From the NCBI GenBank assembly GCA_937883885.1, contig CAKZXL010000913.1, positions 1 to 5,070 on the forward strand: a stretch of 5,070 nucleotides of DNA, in the 5' to 3' direction. Position 1 is the first letter of the stretch. Each line of letters starts with the position of its first letter. The position numbers were made by a program, and so were the translations under genes. Source of the stretch: an uncultured Aquincola sp. GTDB lineage: Bacteria; Pseudomonadota; Gammaproteobacteria; Burkholderiales; Burkholderiaceae. Below are positions 1-5,070 of this stretch, one piece after another. The notes under the pieces were generated by a model that was not told the origin of the DNA, searched no databases, and saw only the letters and a program-made list of their open reading frames with translations.

Positions 1-2
1 CC

Positions 3-161
3 AGCGCAGTGGCGACGCTCAAGGCCGAGAATGAGTCCCTCAAGGCAGCGGCAGCGACTGCGGCAACCTCGCCTGCGACTCGCGCGGCCGTTGTTGGTGA
101 ACTGGACGCTGATGCCATGCCTGTGGACGGTGACGGCTCGGCCGACAAGGCCTCCGAGGGT
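3..161 (+). other. non-MnmG leader fused in frame to mnmG
   Basis: These ~53 codons are in frame with mnmG but match nothing I recognise in the family. They begin with a short heptad-like stretch ([15 protein letters not shown]), pass into Ala/Thr/Ser-rich sequence, then an acidic stretch ([14 protein letters not shown]). MnmG similarity starts at about [10 protein letters not shown]. There is no GxGxxG loop and no convincing signal peptide or membrane segment. It could be the tail of another gene joined by deletion or recombination, a low-complexity eukaryote-like extension, or the chimeric end of an assembled contig. No function is proposed. Confidence 0.5.
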
Positions 162-1568
162 CTGGCTGCCCTCGGATTCGAAATTGGGCGCCTGAAGACG
201 GGGACGCCGCCTCGCCTCAACGGTCGCACCATCGACTTCGAGGCCATGACCGAACAGCCCGGCGACGTGCCTCCCCGCCTGTTCTCCTACGAAATTGAAG
301 CGCCTCGGCTTCCGCAACTCCCCTGCTGGATCACCTACACCAACCCCCGCACGCACGAGATCATTCGCGACAACCTCGAGCGCTCGGCCATGTATGGAGG
401 GCGCATCGAGGGCACGGGGCCGCGCTATTGCCCCTCCATCGAGGATAAGGTGGTGAGATTCGCTGACCGGGATCGGCACCAGATCTTCGTAGAACCGGAA
501 GGATTACGCACCCTCGAGTACTACATCAACGGGCTCTCCATGAGCCTCCCGGAAGAAGTGCAGCGCGATGTCGTCAGGAGCCTGCCTGGGCTGGAGGCGG
601 CGGAAATCATGCGGCCCGCGTACGCGGTGGAGTACGACTATGCTCCGCCGACACAGCTGCAGCCAACGCTGGAGACCAAACGCGTCGACGGGCTGTTCTT
701 CGCCGGACAGATCAACGGCACCACCGGCTATGAAGAGGCTGCTGCGCAGGGCTTGTTTGCCGGCGTGAATGCGGCGCTGCAGGTGCAGGGCAAGGCGCCG
801 TGGCTGCCGCGCCGTGACCAGGCCTACCTGGGCGTGCTGGTGGACGACCTCATCACCAAGGGGGTGACGGAGCCGTACCGCATGTTCACCAGCCGGGCCG
901 AGTTCCGCCTGCAGCTGCGCGAAGATAACGCCGATGCGCGCCTGACCGAGATCGGCCGGGAACTGGGCCTGGTGGATGACGCCCGCTGGGGCGCCTTCAA
1001 CCGCAAGCGTGATGCTGTTTCACGTGAAACAGAGCGGCTGAAGTCGACTTGGGTGCACCCTGGCATCCTGGCCGCGGCGGACGCGGAGCGGCTGGTCGGC
1101 AAGGCGCTGGAGCGCGAATACAACCTGGCCGATCTGCTGCGGCGCCCGGGTGTCACCTTCGACGCGGTGGAGCAGGTAGCCGCGCTGGCCAAACCGGAGT
1201 CCGGTGTTTCACGTGAAACCTTGGTGCAGCAGCTGGGGACTGATCTGGCCGACAGCGTGGTCGAGCAGGTGGAAGTGCTCATCAAATACGCCGGCTACAT
1301 CGAGAAGCAGGTGGGTGAGGTGGAGCGTGCCGCCCACTTTGAAAACCTGAAACTGCCTGCGGAGTTGAACTACGGCCAAGTGGCCGCGCTCAGCTTCGAG
1401 GTGCGCCAAAAGCTCAGCAAGCACCGGCCGGAGACTTTGGGCCAAGCCTCGCGCATTTCCGGCGTCACGCCCGCTGCCATTTCGCTGCTGCTGGTGCACC
1501 TGAAAAAGGGCCGCTTCAAGGGATTTACCGAGAACCCCGCCCAAGCCGCCGCCGGAGCCGTAGCTTGA
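3..1568 (+). CDS. mnmG: tRNA uridine-5-carboxymethylaminomethyl(34) synthesis enzyme MnmG, 5'-partial and apparently mosaic
   Basis: MnmG (GidA) works with MnmE in the cytoplasm to modify the wobble uridine U34 of certain tRNAs, using FAD, NADH and methylene-tetrahydrofolate. Counting residues from the GTG at 9, recognisable MnmG begins near residue 51 and includes [10 protein letters not shown] (60-69), [11 protein letters not shown] (137-147, with the conserved functional Cys at 141), [18 protein letters not shown] (231-248), [20 protein letters not shown] (303-322) and the C-terminal MnmE-binding segment [20 protein letters not shown] (480-499). Missing is the first ~195 residues of a normal ~630-650 residue protein, including the GGGHAG dinucleotide-binding loop and the CNPxIGGIGKGH motif. 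About 50 unrelated Ala-rich residues sit there instead. The frame is open to the left edge, so GTG 9 need not be a start. The C-terminal ~300 residues look betaproteobacterial. The portion before them does not, and its codon use differs. As read, it should not bind FAD normally, so it is a broken or chimeric gene or an assembly artefact. Identity as MnmG is secure; integrity is not. Confidence 0.85.
   Translation, partial: SAVATLKAENESLKAAAATAATSPATRAAVVGELDADAMPVDGDGSADKASEGLAALGFEIGRLKTGTPPRLNGRTIDFEAMTEQPGDVPPRLFSYEIEAPRLPQLPCWITYTNPRTHEIIRDNLERSAMYGGRIEGTGPRYCPSIEDKVVRFADRDRHQIFVEPEGLRTLEYYINGLSMSLPEEVQRDVVRSLPGLEAAEIMRPAYAVEYDYAPPTQLQPTLETKRVDGLFFAGQINGTTGYEEAAAQGLFAGVNAALQVQGKAPWLPRRDQAYLGVLVDDLITKGVTEPYRMFTSRAEFRLQLREDNADARLTEIGRELGLVDDARWGAFNRKRDAVSRETERLKSTWVHPGILAAADAERLVGKALEREYNLADLLRRPGVTFDAVEQVAALAKPESGVSRETLVQQLGTDLADSVVEQVEVLIKYAGYIEKQVGEVERAAHFENLKLPAELNYGQVAALSFEVRQKLSKHRPETLGQASRISGVTPAAISLLLVHLKKGRFKGFTENPAQAAAGAVA
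1015..1032. promoter_or_regulatory. parS: parS site 1 (ParB-binding centromere)
   Basis: An 18-bp perfect palindrome, CTGTTTCACGTGAAACAG, contains a full match (1016-1031) to the universal chromosomal parS consensus TGTTNCACGTGAAACA. In that system ParB loads at parS, spreads, and together with ParA and SMC segregates the origin region. It lies within mnmG, where the core reads V-S-R-E-T in frame. parS sites inside or beside gidA/mnmG near oriC are known in several bacteria. parA and parB are not in this window. Confidence 0.9.
1205..1220. promoter_or_regulatory. parS: parS site 2 (ParB-binding centromere)
   Basis: TGTTTCACGTGAAACC matches the 16-bp parS consensus at 15 positions, with a perfect 14-bp palindromic core at 1206-1219. 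Its centre lies 189 bp from that of the first site. It is in the same reading frame of mnmG and also encodes V-S-R-E-T. Two such sites this close are very unlikely by chance and support a real ParB loading cluster. Confidence 0.88.
1554..1557 (+). promoter_or_regulatory. ribosome binding site for rsmG
   Basis: GGAG lies 7 bases before the TTG at 1565 and inside the last codons of mnmG. The spacing is good for TTG 1565, which overlaps the mnmG stop as TTGA. From the in-frame GTG at 1580 it is 22 bases away, which is too far. This favours the TTG start. Confidence 0.55.
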
Positions 1569-2269
1569 GCAGCGGCAGCGTGAACACCACGCCCCTGCGC
1601 GCTCCGCTGCAGCAAGGCCTGCGCGACCTGGGCTGCTGGCCGGCCGATGAAGCACAGGCCGAGGGTATGACCGAGCGCCTGCTGGCCTACCTGGACCTGA
1701 TCAGCCGCTGGAACCGGGTCTACAACCTGACGGCGGTGCGCGACCCGGCCGAGATGCTGGTGCAGCACCTGCTGGACAGCGTGGCCGTGGTGCAGCCGCT
1801 GAGGGAAGCGCTGGCCGCCCAACGCGGCGATGCCGCGCAGCGGGTGCTGGACGTGGGCAGCGGCGCGGGCCTGCCCGGGGTGGTCATCGCCATCCTGCGT
1901 CCGGAACTCACCGTGGTGTGCGTCGATGCGGTGGCCAAGAAGGCCCGCTTCATCCGCCAGGTGGCCACCGAACTCGGCCTGCGACGCCTGCAAGCCGAGC
2001 ACACCCGCATCGAAGAGCTGAAGGCACCGGGCTTCGGCGTCGTCACCTCACGGGCCTTCGCATCGCTGCTCGACTTCGTGACCCTGACGCGCCAGCATGT
2101 GGCGCCGGGCGGCGTGTGGATGGCGATGAAAGGCAAGCTGCCCGATGACGAGATGGCGGCGCTGCCGCCCGGCGTGACCGTGGCGGGCACCCAGCCGCTG
2201 CTGGTGCCCGGCCTGGAAGCCCAGCGCTGCCTGGTGTGGATGAAGCCGGTGTCGGAGTCGGCGGCTTGA
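1565..2269 (+). CDS. rsmG: 16S rRNA (guanine(527)-N(7))-methyltransferase RsmG
   Basis: RsmG (GidB) transfers a methyl group from S-adenosylmethionine to N7 of G527 in the 530 loop of 16S rRNA; loss of the modification is known to give low-level streptomycin resistance. The 234-residue product shows the family N-terminal motif [20 protein letters not shown] (53-72), the SAM-binding loop [12 protein letters not shown] (94-105), the acidic end of the next strand (VCVDA, Asp121), KKARFI (125-130), SRAF (162-165) and MKGK (188-191). Length is slightly above the usual 205-220, from a short variable N-terminus. The TTG start overlaps the mnmG stop by four bases and has GGAG 7 bases upstream; GTG 1580 is an alternative five codons in. 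The mnmG-rsmG order is the classical origin-proximal arrangement. Sequence and composition look native, with no sign of damage. Confidence 0.95.
   Translation: MSSGSVNTTPLRAPLQQGLRDLGCWPADEAQAEGMTERLLAYLDLISRWNRVYNLTAVRDPAEMLVQHLLDSVAVVQPLREALAAQRGDAAQRVLDVGSGAGLPGVVIAILRPELTVVCVDAVAKKARFIRQVATELGLRRLQAEHTRIEELKAPGFGVVTSRAFASLLDFVTLTRQHVAPGGVWMAMKGKLPDDEMAALPPGVTVAGTQPLLVPGLEAQRCLVWMKPVSESAA
2254..2257 (+). promoter_or_regulatory. ribosome binding site for the SMR transporter gene
   Basis: GGAG lies within the last codons of rsmG, 8 bases before TTG 2266. It supports that TTG, rather than the in-frame ATG at 2236, as the start of the transporter. Confidence 0.5.
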
Positions 2270-2598
2270 ACGGTTACCTGGCGCTGGGCCTGGCCATCGT
2301 CGCTGAAGTGATCGCCACCTCGGCGCTCAAGGCATCCGACAGCTTCAGCCGGCCGCTGCCCACCGCCATCACCGCGGTGGGTTACCTCACGGCGTTCTAC
2401 CTGCTGTCGATCACGCTGCGCACCGTGCTGGTGGGCGTGGCCTACGCCATCTGGTCGGGCCTGGGCATCGTGCTCATCACCACCGTGGCCTGGCTGCTGT
2501 TCGGCCAGCGCATCGACGCCGCAGGGCTGTTGGGCATGGCTTTGATCATCGCGGGCGTGGTGGTGCTGAACCTGTTTTCCAAGGCCGGCGGGCACTGA
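2266..2598 (+). CDS. SMR-family multidrug efflux transporter (EmrE/Qac type)
   Basis: This is a small multidrug resistance protein of the inner membrane; the family forms dual-topology dimers that exchange protons for cationic drugs such as quaternary ammonium compounds. From TTG 2266 the product is exactly 110 residues, and its key positions fall on EmrE numbering: Glu14 in AEVI (the proton/drug-binding carboxylate), Tyr40, Tyr60, Trp63 in AYAIWSGLGIVL, and FGQRID at 79-84. Four hydrophobic segments lie at about 4-21, 32-51, 57-76 and 86-104. The AIWSGLG signature fits the Qac branch better than guanidinium exporters (SugE/Gdx). An ATG at 2236 would add ten residues ([10 protein letters not shown]) not expected in the family, whereas TTG 2266 overlaps the rsmG stop as TTGA and has a GGAG upstream. 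It is probably translated with rsmG. The substrate is not known; a polyamine or metabolite exporter role is possible. Confidence 0.93.
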   Translation: MNGYLALGLAIVAEVIATSALKASDSFSRPLPTAITAVGYLTAFYLLSITLRTVLVGVAYAIWSGLGIVLITTVAWLLFGQRIDAAGLLGMALIIAGVVVLNLFSKAGGH

Positions 2599-2605
2599 AA
2601 AAAGC

Positions 2606-2622
2606 CCGGGCAAAGCGCCCGG
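2606..2622. terminator. GC-rich hairpin after the transporter gene (possible terminator)
   Basis: CCGGGC (2606-2611) and GCCCGG (2617-2622) form a 6-bp all-GC stem with a 5-base loop, beginning 8 bases after the transporter stop. A run of six A (2598-2603) precedes it. On the + strand no T-run follows (TTGGAG), so it is only a weak intrinsic terminator in the direction of the genes. On the - strand the stem is followed by GCTTTTTTC, a better intrinsic terminator. It could separate the mnmG operon from the imu operon or block antisense transcription. Confidence 0.5.
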
Positions 2623-2649
2623 TTGGAGCCCGAACGGGGGTGCAGAATG

Positions 2650-2665
2650 CTGTATAAACGTACAG
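2650..2665. promoter_or_regulatory. LexA operator (SOS box) of imuA-imuB
   Basis: CTGTATAAACGTACAG is a perfect match to the proteobacterial LexA consensus CTGT-N8-ACAG, with an AT-rich spacer and a flanking TA giving ACAGTA as in strong E. coli boxes. It ends 25 bases before the imuA start and lies in the only intergenic gap of the window. imuA-imuB-dnaE2 cassettes are typically LexA-regulated, so repression without damage and induction after RecA-stimulated LexA cleavage are expected. I cannot place a convincing -35/-10 pair; the operator probably overlaps the promoter. Confidence 0.9.
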
Positions 2666-2690
2666 TATTTTCCCGCTGCTGCCCCTTGCC

Positions 2691-3476
2691 ATGTCCCCGC
2701 CTGTCGCTGCTTTTTCCCCGGTTTCCACGCCCCGCCCACCGGTGTGCGCACCGGCGGGCACGCCTGTTTCACGCTTGGCCGGCAGCGGCCTGCCGACGCT
2801 GGCGCCCGGCCTGCTGTGGCGTGGCGATGAGCTGGCCCAGGCCACCGGCCGCACCCTGCCCAGCGGCTACCCGGTGCTCGATGCCGAGCTGCCCGGCGGC
2901 GGCTGGCCGGCCCAGGGCCTGACCGAACTGCTGCTGGCCCAGCCCGGCTCGGGCGAGCTGCGGCTGCTGCTGCCGGCCTTGCAGGCCCTGGCCGACCGGC
3001 CGGTGGTGTGGATCTCGCCGCCCGCCCAGCCTTATGCGCCGGCCTTGCGGCAGTTGGGGGTGTCGCTGGCCGTCCTGATCTGCCTCACGCCCGACCAGCT
3101 CACCGATGCCGCCTGGGCGGCCGAGCAGGCGCTGCGCTCCCGCAGCTGCGCCGCCGTGCTGTGGTGGGCCGATGCACCGGCGACCGTGTGGCGCCGGCTG
3201 CACCTGGCCGCGCAAGACAGCGGCTGCCCGCTGTGGGCGCTGCGCCCGCCCAGCGCGCGCCAGCAGGCCTCGGCCGCGCCGCTGCGGCTGTGGGCTGAGC
3301 CGGCGCCCGGCGGCCAGCTGGCGGTGCAGGCCTTCAAGCGCCGCGGGCCGGCCATGGCCGCGCCGGTGCTGCTGTCATTGCCGCCTGCGGCGCCCTTGCT
3401 GCGGCGTGCAGCGGTTCCTGCGGCGGAGGTGGGCCATGCTGTGGCTCGCGCTGCACCTGCCCTGGTTGCCGCTTGA
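2691..3476 (+). CDS. imuA: translesion synthesis-associated protein ImuA
   Basis: ImuA is a RecA-like accessory protein of the ImuA-ImuB-DnaE2 mutasome, which carries out error-prone synthesis past DNA damage. The 261-residue product has the family pattern: a variable Pro-rich N-terminus (1-35), LAPGLLWRGDEL (37-48), LPSGYPVLDAELPGGGWP (56-73), GLTELLLAQPGSGELRLLLP (76-95, at the place of the RecA Walker A loop), then VVWISPPAQPYAPAL (105-119) and the strand AAVLWWAD (154-161). The P-loop equivalent reads PGSGEL and lacks the Lys-Thr/Ser of a working Walker A motif, so ATP hydrolysis by the canonical mechanism is doubtful; this is common in this ImuA type. The C-terminal ~45 residues are Ala/Pro-rich. 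ATG 2691 is chosen because it directly follows the LexA box. No strong Shine-Dalgarno sequence is visible, and because the first ~35 residues are not conserved a later start cannot be excluded. The gene overlaps imuB by 41 bases. Confidence 0.9.
   Translation: MSPPVAAFSPVSTPRPPVCAPAGTPVSRLAGSGLPTLAPGLLWRGDELAQATGRTLPSGYPVLDAELPGGGWPAQGLTELLLAQPGSGELRLLLPALQALADRPVVWISPPAQPYAPALRQLGVSLAVLICLTPDQLTDAAWAAEQALRSRSCAAVLWWADAPATVWRRLHLAAQDSGCPLWALRPPSARQQASAAPLRLWAEPAPGGQLAVQAFKRRGPAMAAPVLLSLPPAAPLLRRAAVPAAEVGHAVARAAPALVAA
3425..3430 (+). promoter_or_regulatory. strong ribosome binding site for imuB
   Basis: GGAGGT lies 5 bases before ATG 3436, inside the 3' end of imuA. It is the best Shine-Dalgarno sequence in the window and fixes the imuB start, although that start lies within imuA. 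Confidence 0.75.
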
Positions 3477-5070
3477 GGCACGGGGGCCGTTTCCGCCCCC
3501 GGCCGACGGCCAGCCGCCACCGCCACGCGCGGTGATTCACCAGCACCGCTTGTGCACGGTGAATGCGGCTGCACGCGCGCAAGGCCTGGACGCGGGCATG
3601 AGCACCGCCACCGCGTTGTCGCTGTGCCCCGGCCTGCAGCAACTGCAGCGCGACGAGGCGGCCGAGGCGGCCTTCGTGCGGCTGCTGGCCATGGCGCTGT
3701 CCTGCTACACGCCGCAGGTGGTGTTGCGGGCCGATGCGGTGCTGCTGGAAGTCAGCGGCTCGCTGCGGCTGTTCGGCGGGCTGCCCGGCCTGGCGGCGCG
3801 GCTGCGGCGCAGCCTGCAGCAGGTGGGGGCGCATGTGCGCATCGGCATGGCGCCCACCGCGGCGGCGGCCTGGCTGCTGGCAAGGGTGGTGGCGCCGGGC
3901 GCCAAGCCGGGCCGCGCGCGCGCGTTGTCGGCGGCCCAGCGCCTGCTCGATGGCCTGCCGCTGCCGCCGGTGCTGCAGTCGCTGGACATGCCGCCGCGGC
4001 TGGCCGAGCTGCTGCAAGGCATCGGCTGCCACACCCTGGCCGACGTGCGGGCGCTGCCGCGCACCGGCCTGCAGCGGCGCGGCGGTGGCGCGCTGCAGGC
4101 GGCGCTGGACCGCGCTTATGGCGACGCGCCCGATCCGCAGGTGTGGTTCGAGCCACCGCTGCAGTTCGAGCTGGCCTGCGAGCTGGTGCACCGCGCCGAC
4201 GATGCGGCGATGCTGGTGTTCGCCGCGCAGCGCCTGGTGCAGCCGCTGGCCGGCTGGCTGTCGCGCCAGTGGCTGGCCGCGGCCCGCTGCACGCTGTGGC
4301 TGCAGCATGAAAGCAGCGGCCGGCAGGCGAGGGCGCCCACGCCGGTGCGCCTGGCCATGGGCGAGCCCACGCGCGACGCGGCCCAGCTGCTGCTGCTGCT
4401 GCGTGAGCGGTTGCAGCGCACCGAGCTGCCGGCGCCGGTGTACGGCCTGCGCCTGCAGCTGGACGAAGCGGTGGCCCTGGCCGGCCATGAAGGCCGGCTG
4501 GCCCTGGCCAGCGCGGATGGCCAGCTGGCCGACACCGACCCGCTGGCCGTCAGCGCGCTGGTCGACCGCCTGAGCGCCCGCCTGGGCCCCGAGCGGGTGC
4601 TGCGGCTGAGCGTGGAAGACGACCACCGCCCCGAACGCGCGATGCAGGCTGCACCCGCGCTGCAGGTGGCGCGCCGCCAGCCGCGCGGCACCGCACGGCC
4701 GGCTGCCGCGGTCGGCGGCAGCCGGGGCGCGCCGGGTGCCACGCCCGCGGGCCCTGTGGCCAGCGGCGCAGGCCTGGCCACGCGGTCGGCCACGGCGTCT
4801 GCGGCCCACCCGGCCGACCTGGACACAACGCCACCGCCCATGCCCACCCGCCCCACCTGGCTGCTGCCCCAGCCGCTGCCGCTGGCCGAGCAGAACGGCC
4901 GGCCGGTGCATGGCGGGCCGCTGGTGCTGCGCACGCGGGCCGAGCGCATCGAAAGCGGCTGGTTCGACGAAGCGCTGATCTGCCGCGACTACCACGTGGC
5001 CGAGGGGCGCGACCACCGGCTGCGCTGGGTGTTCCGTGAGCGGCGGCAGGCGGCCGAGGGCGAGCCGGCG
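3436..5070 (+). CDS. imuB: Y-family DNA polymerase-like protein ImuB, 3'-partial
   Basis: ImuB is a catalytically inactive relative of Y-family polymerases (DinB/Pol IV) that bridges ImuA, DnaE2 and the beta clamp in SOS-induced mutagenesis. The frame stays open for 545 codons to the right edge. The N-terminus MLWLALHLPWLPLEA is typical of the family. The polymerase-derived part covers palm/fingers (about 1-185), a thumb with helix-hairpin-helix-like sequence (187-225) and a little finger (about 235-405, ending DDHRPERAM). Conserved landmarks are CTVNAAARAQGLDAGMSTATA (40-60, in part), LLEVSGSLRLFGG (103-115) and VRIGMAPTAAAAWLLAR (134-150). The acidic residues of active polymerases are absent: no Asp in the first strand, and ADAVLLEV stands where DinB has SIDEAYLD. 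A Pro/Ala/Gly-rich linker (about 412-470) leads to the conserved C-terminal motif ERIESGWFDEALICRDYHV (503-521) and LRWVFRER (529-536), so only a short tail is missing. ATG 3436 has GGAGGT five bases upstream and lies inside imuA, implying coupled translation. dnaE2 is expected next. Confidence 0.93.
   Translation, partial: MLWLALHLPWLPLEARGPFPPPADGQPPPPRAVIHQHRLCTVNAAARAQGLDAGMSTATALSLCPGLQQLQRDEAAEAAFVRLLAMALSCYTPQVVLRADAVLLEVSGSLRLFGGLPGLAARLRRSLQQVGAHVRIGMAPTAAAAWLLARVVAPGAKPGRARALSAAQRLLDGLPLPPVLQSLDMPPRLAELLQGIGCHTLADVRALPRTGLQRRGGGALQAALDRAYGDAPDPQVWFEPPLQFELACELVHRADDAAMLVFAAQRLVQPLAGWLSRQWLAAARCTLWLQHESSGRQARAPTPVRLAMGEPTRDAAQLLLLLRERLQRTELPAPVYGLRLQLDEAVALAGHEGRLALASADGQLADTDPLAVSALVDRLSARLGPERVLRLSVEDDHRPERAMQAAPALQVARRQPRGTARPAAAVGGSRGAPGATPAGPVASGAGLATRSATASAAHPADLDTTPPPMPTRPTWLLPQPLPLAEQNGRPVHGGPLVLRTRAERIESGWFDEALICRDYHVAEGRDHRLRWVFRERRQAAEGEPA
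4669..4845 (+). other. low-complexity Pro/Ala/Gly-rich linker of ImuB
   Basis: About 59 codons (residues 412-470) join the little-finger domain to the conserved C-terminal motif. They are rich in Ala, Pro, Gly, Ser, Thr and Arg, with no hydrophobic core pattern, and are probably disordered. ImuB tails are flexible in general and act as protein-interaction regions; the exact length varies between species. Confidence 0.55.

Noticed and set aside
2236..2265. ATG 2236 as start of the SMR transporter.
   Set aside because: It adds [10 protein letters not shown], which does not fit the family. TTG 2266 gives 110 residues in register with EmrE and has a GGAG at good spacing.
2623..2658. A sigma-70 promoter using TTGGAG (2623-2628) and TATAAA (2653-2658) before imuA.
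   Set aside because: The spacing is 24 bases, too long for a normal promoter. The LexA box suggests a promoter here, but I cannot place its elements.
2765..2780. Possible third parS site (TGTTTCACGCTTGGCC) in the 5' part of imuA.
   Set aside because: Only the left half (TGTTTCACG) matches; the right half does not fit TGAAACA. It encodes PVSRL in a poorly conserved stretch and is probably chance.
1209..2854. Long - strand open frames opposite mnmG, rsmG and the transporter.
   Set aside because: They have no recognisable products, lie opposite well-identified genes and show shadow-type composition.
3734..4573. Open frames on the + strand in the other phases over imuB (for example 3552-4310 and 3734-4573).
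   Set aside because: They are Arg/Ala/Cys/Trp-rich frame shadows with no family motifs. The imuB frame from 3436 explains the region and shows conserved residues throughout.
3334..5016. Very long open frame on the - strand opposite imuB (560 codons).
   Set aside because: It is the complement of a very GC-rich gene, where stop codons are rare. The product is low-complexity Ala/Gly/Arg/Gln-rich with no recognisable domain, whereas the + strand encodes clear ImuA/ImuB motifs.

Overview
The window looks like a piece of a GC-rich betaproteobacterial chromosome, most likely Burkholderiales. The reasons are the strong CTG, GCG and CGC codon bias over most of its length, the mnmG-rsmG gene pair, two parS sites inside mnmG, and an imuA-imuB mutagenesis cassette. 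The mnmG-rsmG pair and the parS sites suggest it lies close to the replication origin. All genes read on the + strand. I see no tRNA, rRNA, CRISPR array or insertion sequence.

Region 1 (1-1568) is an mnmG (gidA) reading frame that is open at the left edge and is not an ordinary copy. Its last ~300 codons are a typical betaproteobacterial MnmG. The stretch before that is recognisable MnmG but of a non-betaproteobacterial flavour and with different codon use. The first ~50 codons are an Ala-rich, coiled-coil-like leader unrelated to MnmG, sitting where the FAD-binding N-terminal domain should be. This is either a real recombinant or decayed gene, or an assembly chimera. Two 14-18 bp palindromes matching the universal chromosomal parS consensus lie in frame in the normal part.

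Region 2 (1565-2598) continues the operon: rsmG (16S rRNA m7G527 methyltransferase), then a 110-residue SMR-family drug transporter of the EmrE/Qac type. Each junction is a 4-base TTGA overlap with a GGAG ribosome binding site upstream, so translation is probably coupled. In many Burkholderiales parA-parB follow rsmG or come soon after; they are not seen here.

Region 3 (2599-2690) is the only intergenic space. It holds a GC-rich hairpin just after the transporter and a perfect CTGT-N8-ACAG LexA operator 25 bp before imuA.

Region 4 (2691-5070) is the SOS mutagenesis cassette: imuA (RecA-like accessory protein), overlapped by imuB (Y-family polymerase-like protein without catalytic acidic residues), which runs off the right edge a little before its end. 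dnaE2 is the expected next gene. Together these would form the ImuA-ImuB-DnaE2 translesion mutasome, switched on by LexA cleavage after DNA damage. imuB has no stop in the window, so it is easily missed by a simple open-frame scan.
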